NCBI GenBank assembly: GCA_021783685.1
Contig: JAJXTQ010000108.1
Coordinates: 1-6,769, forward strand
Reading direction: 5' to 3'
Source of the DNA: Pseudomonadota bacterium
GTDB lineage: Bacteria; Pseudomonadota; Gammaproteobacteria; UBA5335
DNA: 6,769 nucleotides
Below are positions 6,721 to 6,769 of the stretch, piece by piece; the stretch's first letter is position 1, and each line of letters starts with the position of its first letter. The position numbers and the translations under genes were made by a program. The notes under the pieces are model-generated. The model had not been told where the DNA came from. It did not search any database and saw nothing but the letters and a program-made list of their open reading frames with translations.

Positions 6721-6737
6721 ACCGAATGGCCCTCTCG
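6714..6737 (+). terminator. Expression-platform hairpin of the guanidine riboswitch
   Basis: CGGGAGGACC (6714-6723) can pair with GGCCCTCTCG (6728-6737) through a GAAT loop, giving nine pairs (one G-U) and one A-C mismatch. Its 5' strand uses the last conserved bases of the aptamer, including C6714-G6715, which close the ACAAAAG hairpin, so the two folds exclude each other. The following bases (6741-6750, GTATGTGTTT) are T-rich by local standards but not a clean T-run. This fits the known ON-switch logic of the class: bound guanidine holds the aptamer and prevents termination. It might instead act on translation. Confidence 0.55.
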
Positions 6738-6758
6738 CGCGTATGTGTTTACTCCACC

Positions 6759-6763
6759 GGAGG
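6759..6763 (+). promoter_or_regulatory. Ribosome binding site for the riboswitch-controlled gene
   Basis: GGAGG lies 6 bases before the window edge, so a start codon at about 6770 would have ideal spacing. CTCC at 6752-6755 can pair with GGAG at 6759-6762 across a 3-base loop and might partly mask the site. The gene itself is outside the window. Confidence 0.5.
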
Positions 6764-6769
6764 ATCCGA

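Noticed and set aside
6726..6769. ATG at 6726 with GGGAGG 5 bases upstream, open to the window edge (MALSRVCVYSTGGS).
   Set aside because: The ATG overlaps the loop of the riboswitch hairpin, its Shine-Dalgarno is part of the conserved aptamer end, the peptide is unrecognised, and a better-placed GGAGG occurs at the window edge. It is kept as a possible alternative start but not called.

Overview
This window looks like chromosomal DNA from a high-GC Proteobacterium, most likely a gammaproteobacterium. The grounds are GC-rich codon use, a DapA whose catalytic residues fall at the E. coli numbers, a class-II tRNA-Ser with an encoded CCA, a dapA/bcp divergent pair and a sigma-54-type promoter. 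The genus cannot be named from the sequence.

Layout. (1) Positions 1-1569 (+) hold the C-terminal part of a large DUF499-family protein, a type usually found in anti-phage/DNA-modification islands. It stops 78 bp short of the 3' end of a tRNA-Ser(GGA) gene at 1648-1735 (-). That is the geometry expected where an integrated defence island ends at a tRNA attachment site. (2) Positions 1800-2944 (-) hold dapA and a very small lipoprotein gene that overlaps the dapA stop by 4 bases; the tRNA-Ser follows on the same strand. (3) Positions 3086-5037 (+), divergent from dapA, hold a bcp/PrxQ peroxiredoxin gene coupled by an ATGA overlap to a PIN-PhoH ATPase gene. (4) A convergent M16 peptidase-like gene lies at 5186-6334 (-), with a strong GC-rich hairpin in the gap. 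(5) Positions 6335-6769 contain no complete protein gene but are dense in regulation.

The right-hand end is the most interesting part. It holds, in order on the + strand, a well-matched sigma-54 (-24/-12) promoter (6560-6576), a guanidine-I (ykkC) riboswitch aptamer (about 6632-6720), an overlapping terminator-like hairpin (6714-6737) and a Shine-Dalgarno sequence (6759-6763) placed so that the controlled gene would start just beyond the window. Inference: transcription is made possible by nitrogen limitation through sigma-54 and its activator, and is completed only when guanidine is bound. This would be a two-input switch for using guanidine as a nitrogen source or exporting it. The target gene is not in the window.

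The housekeeping middle (dapA, lipoprotein, bcp, phoH, M16) looks like an ordinary core-genome neighbourhood flanked by an accessory island on the left and a conditional metabolic unit on the right.
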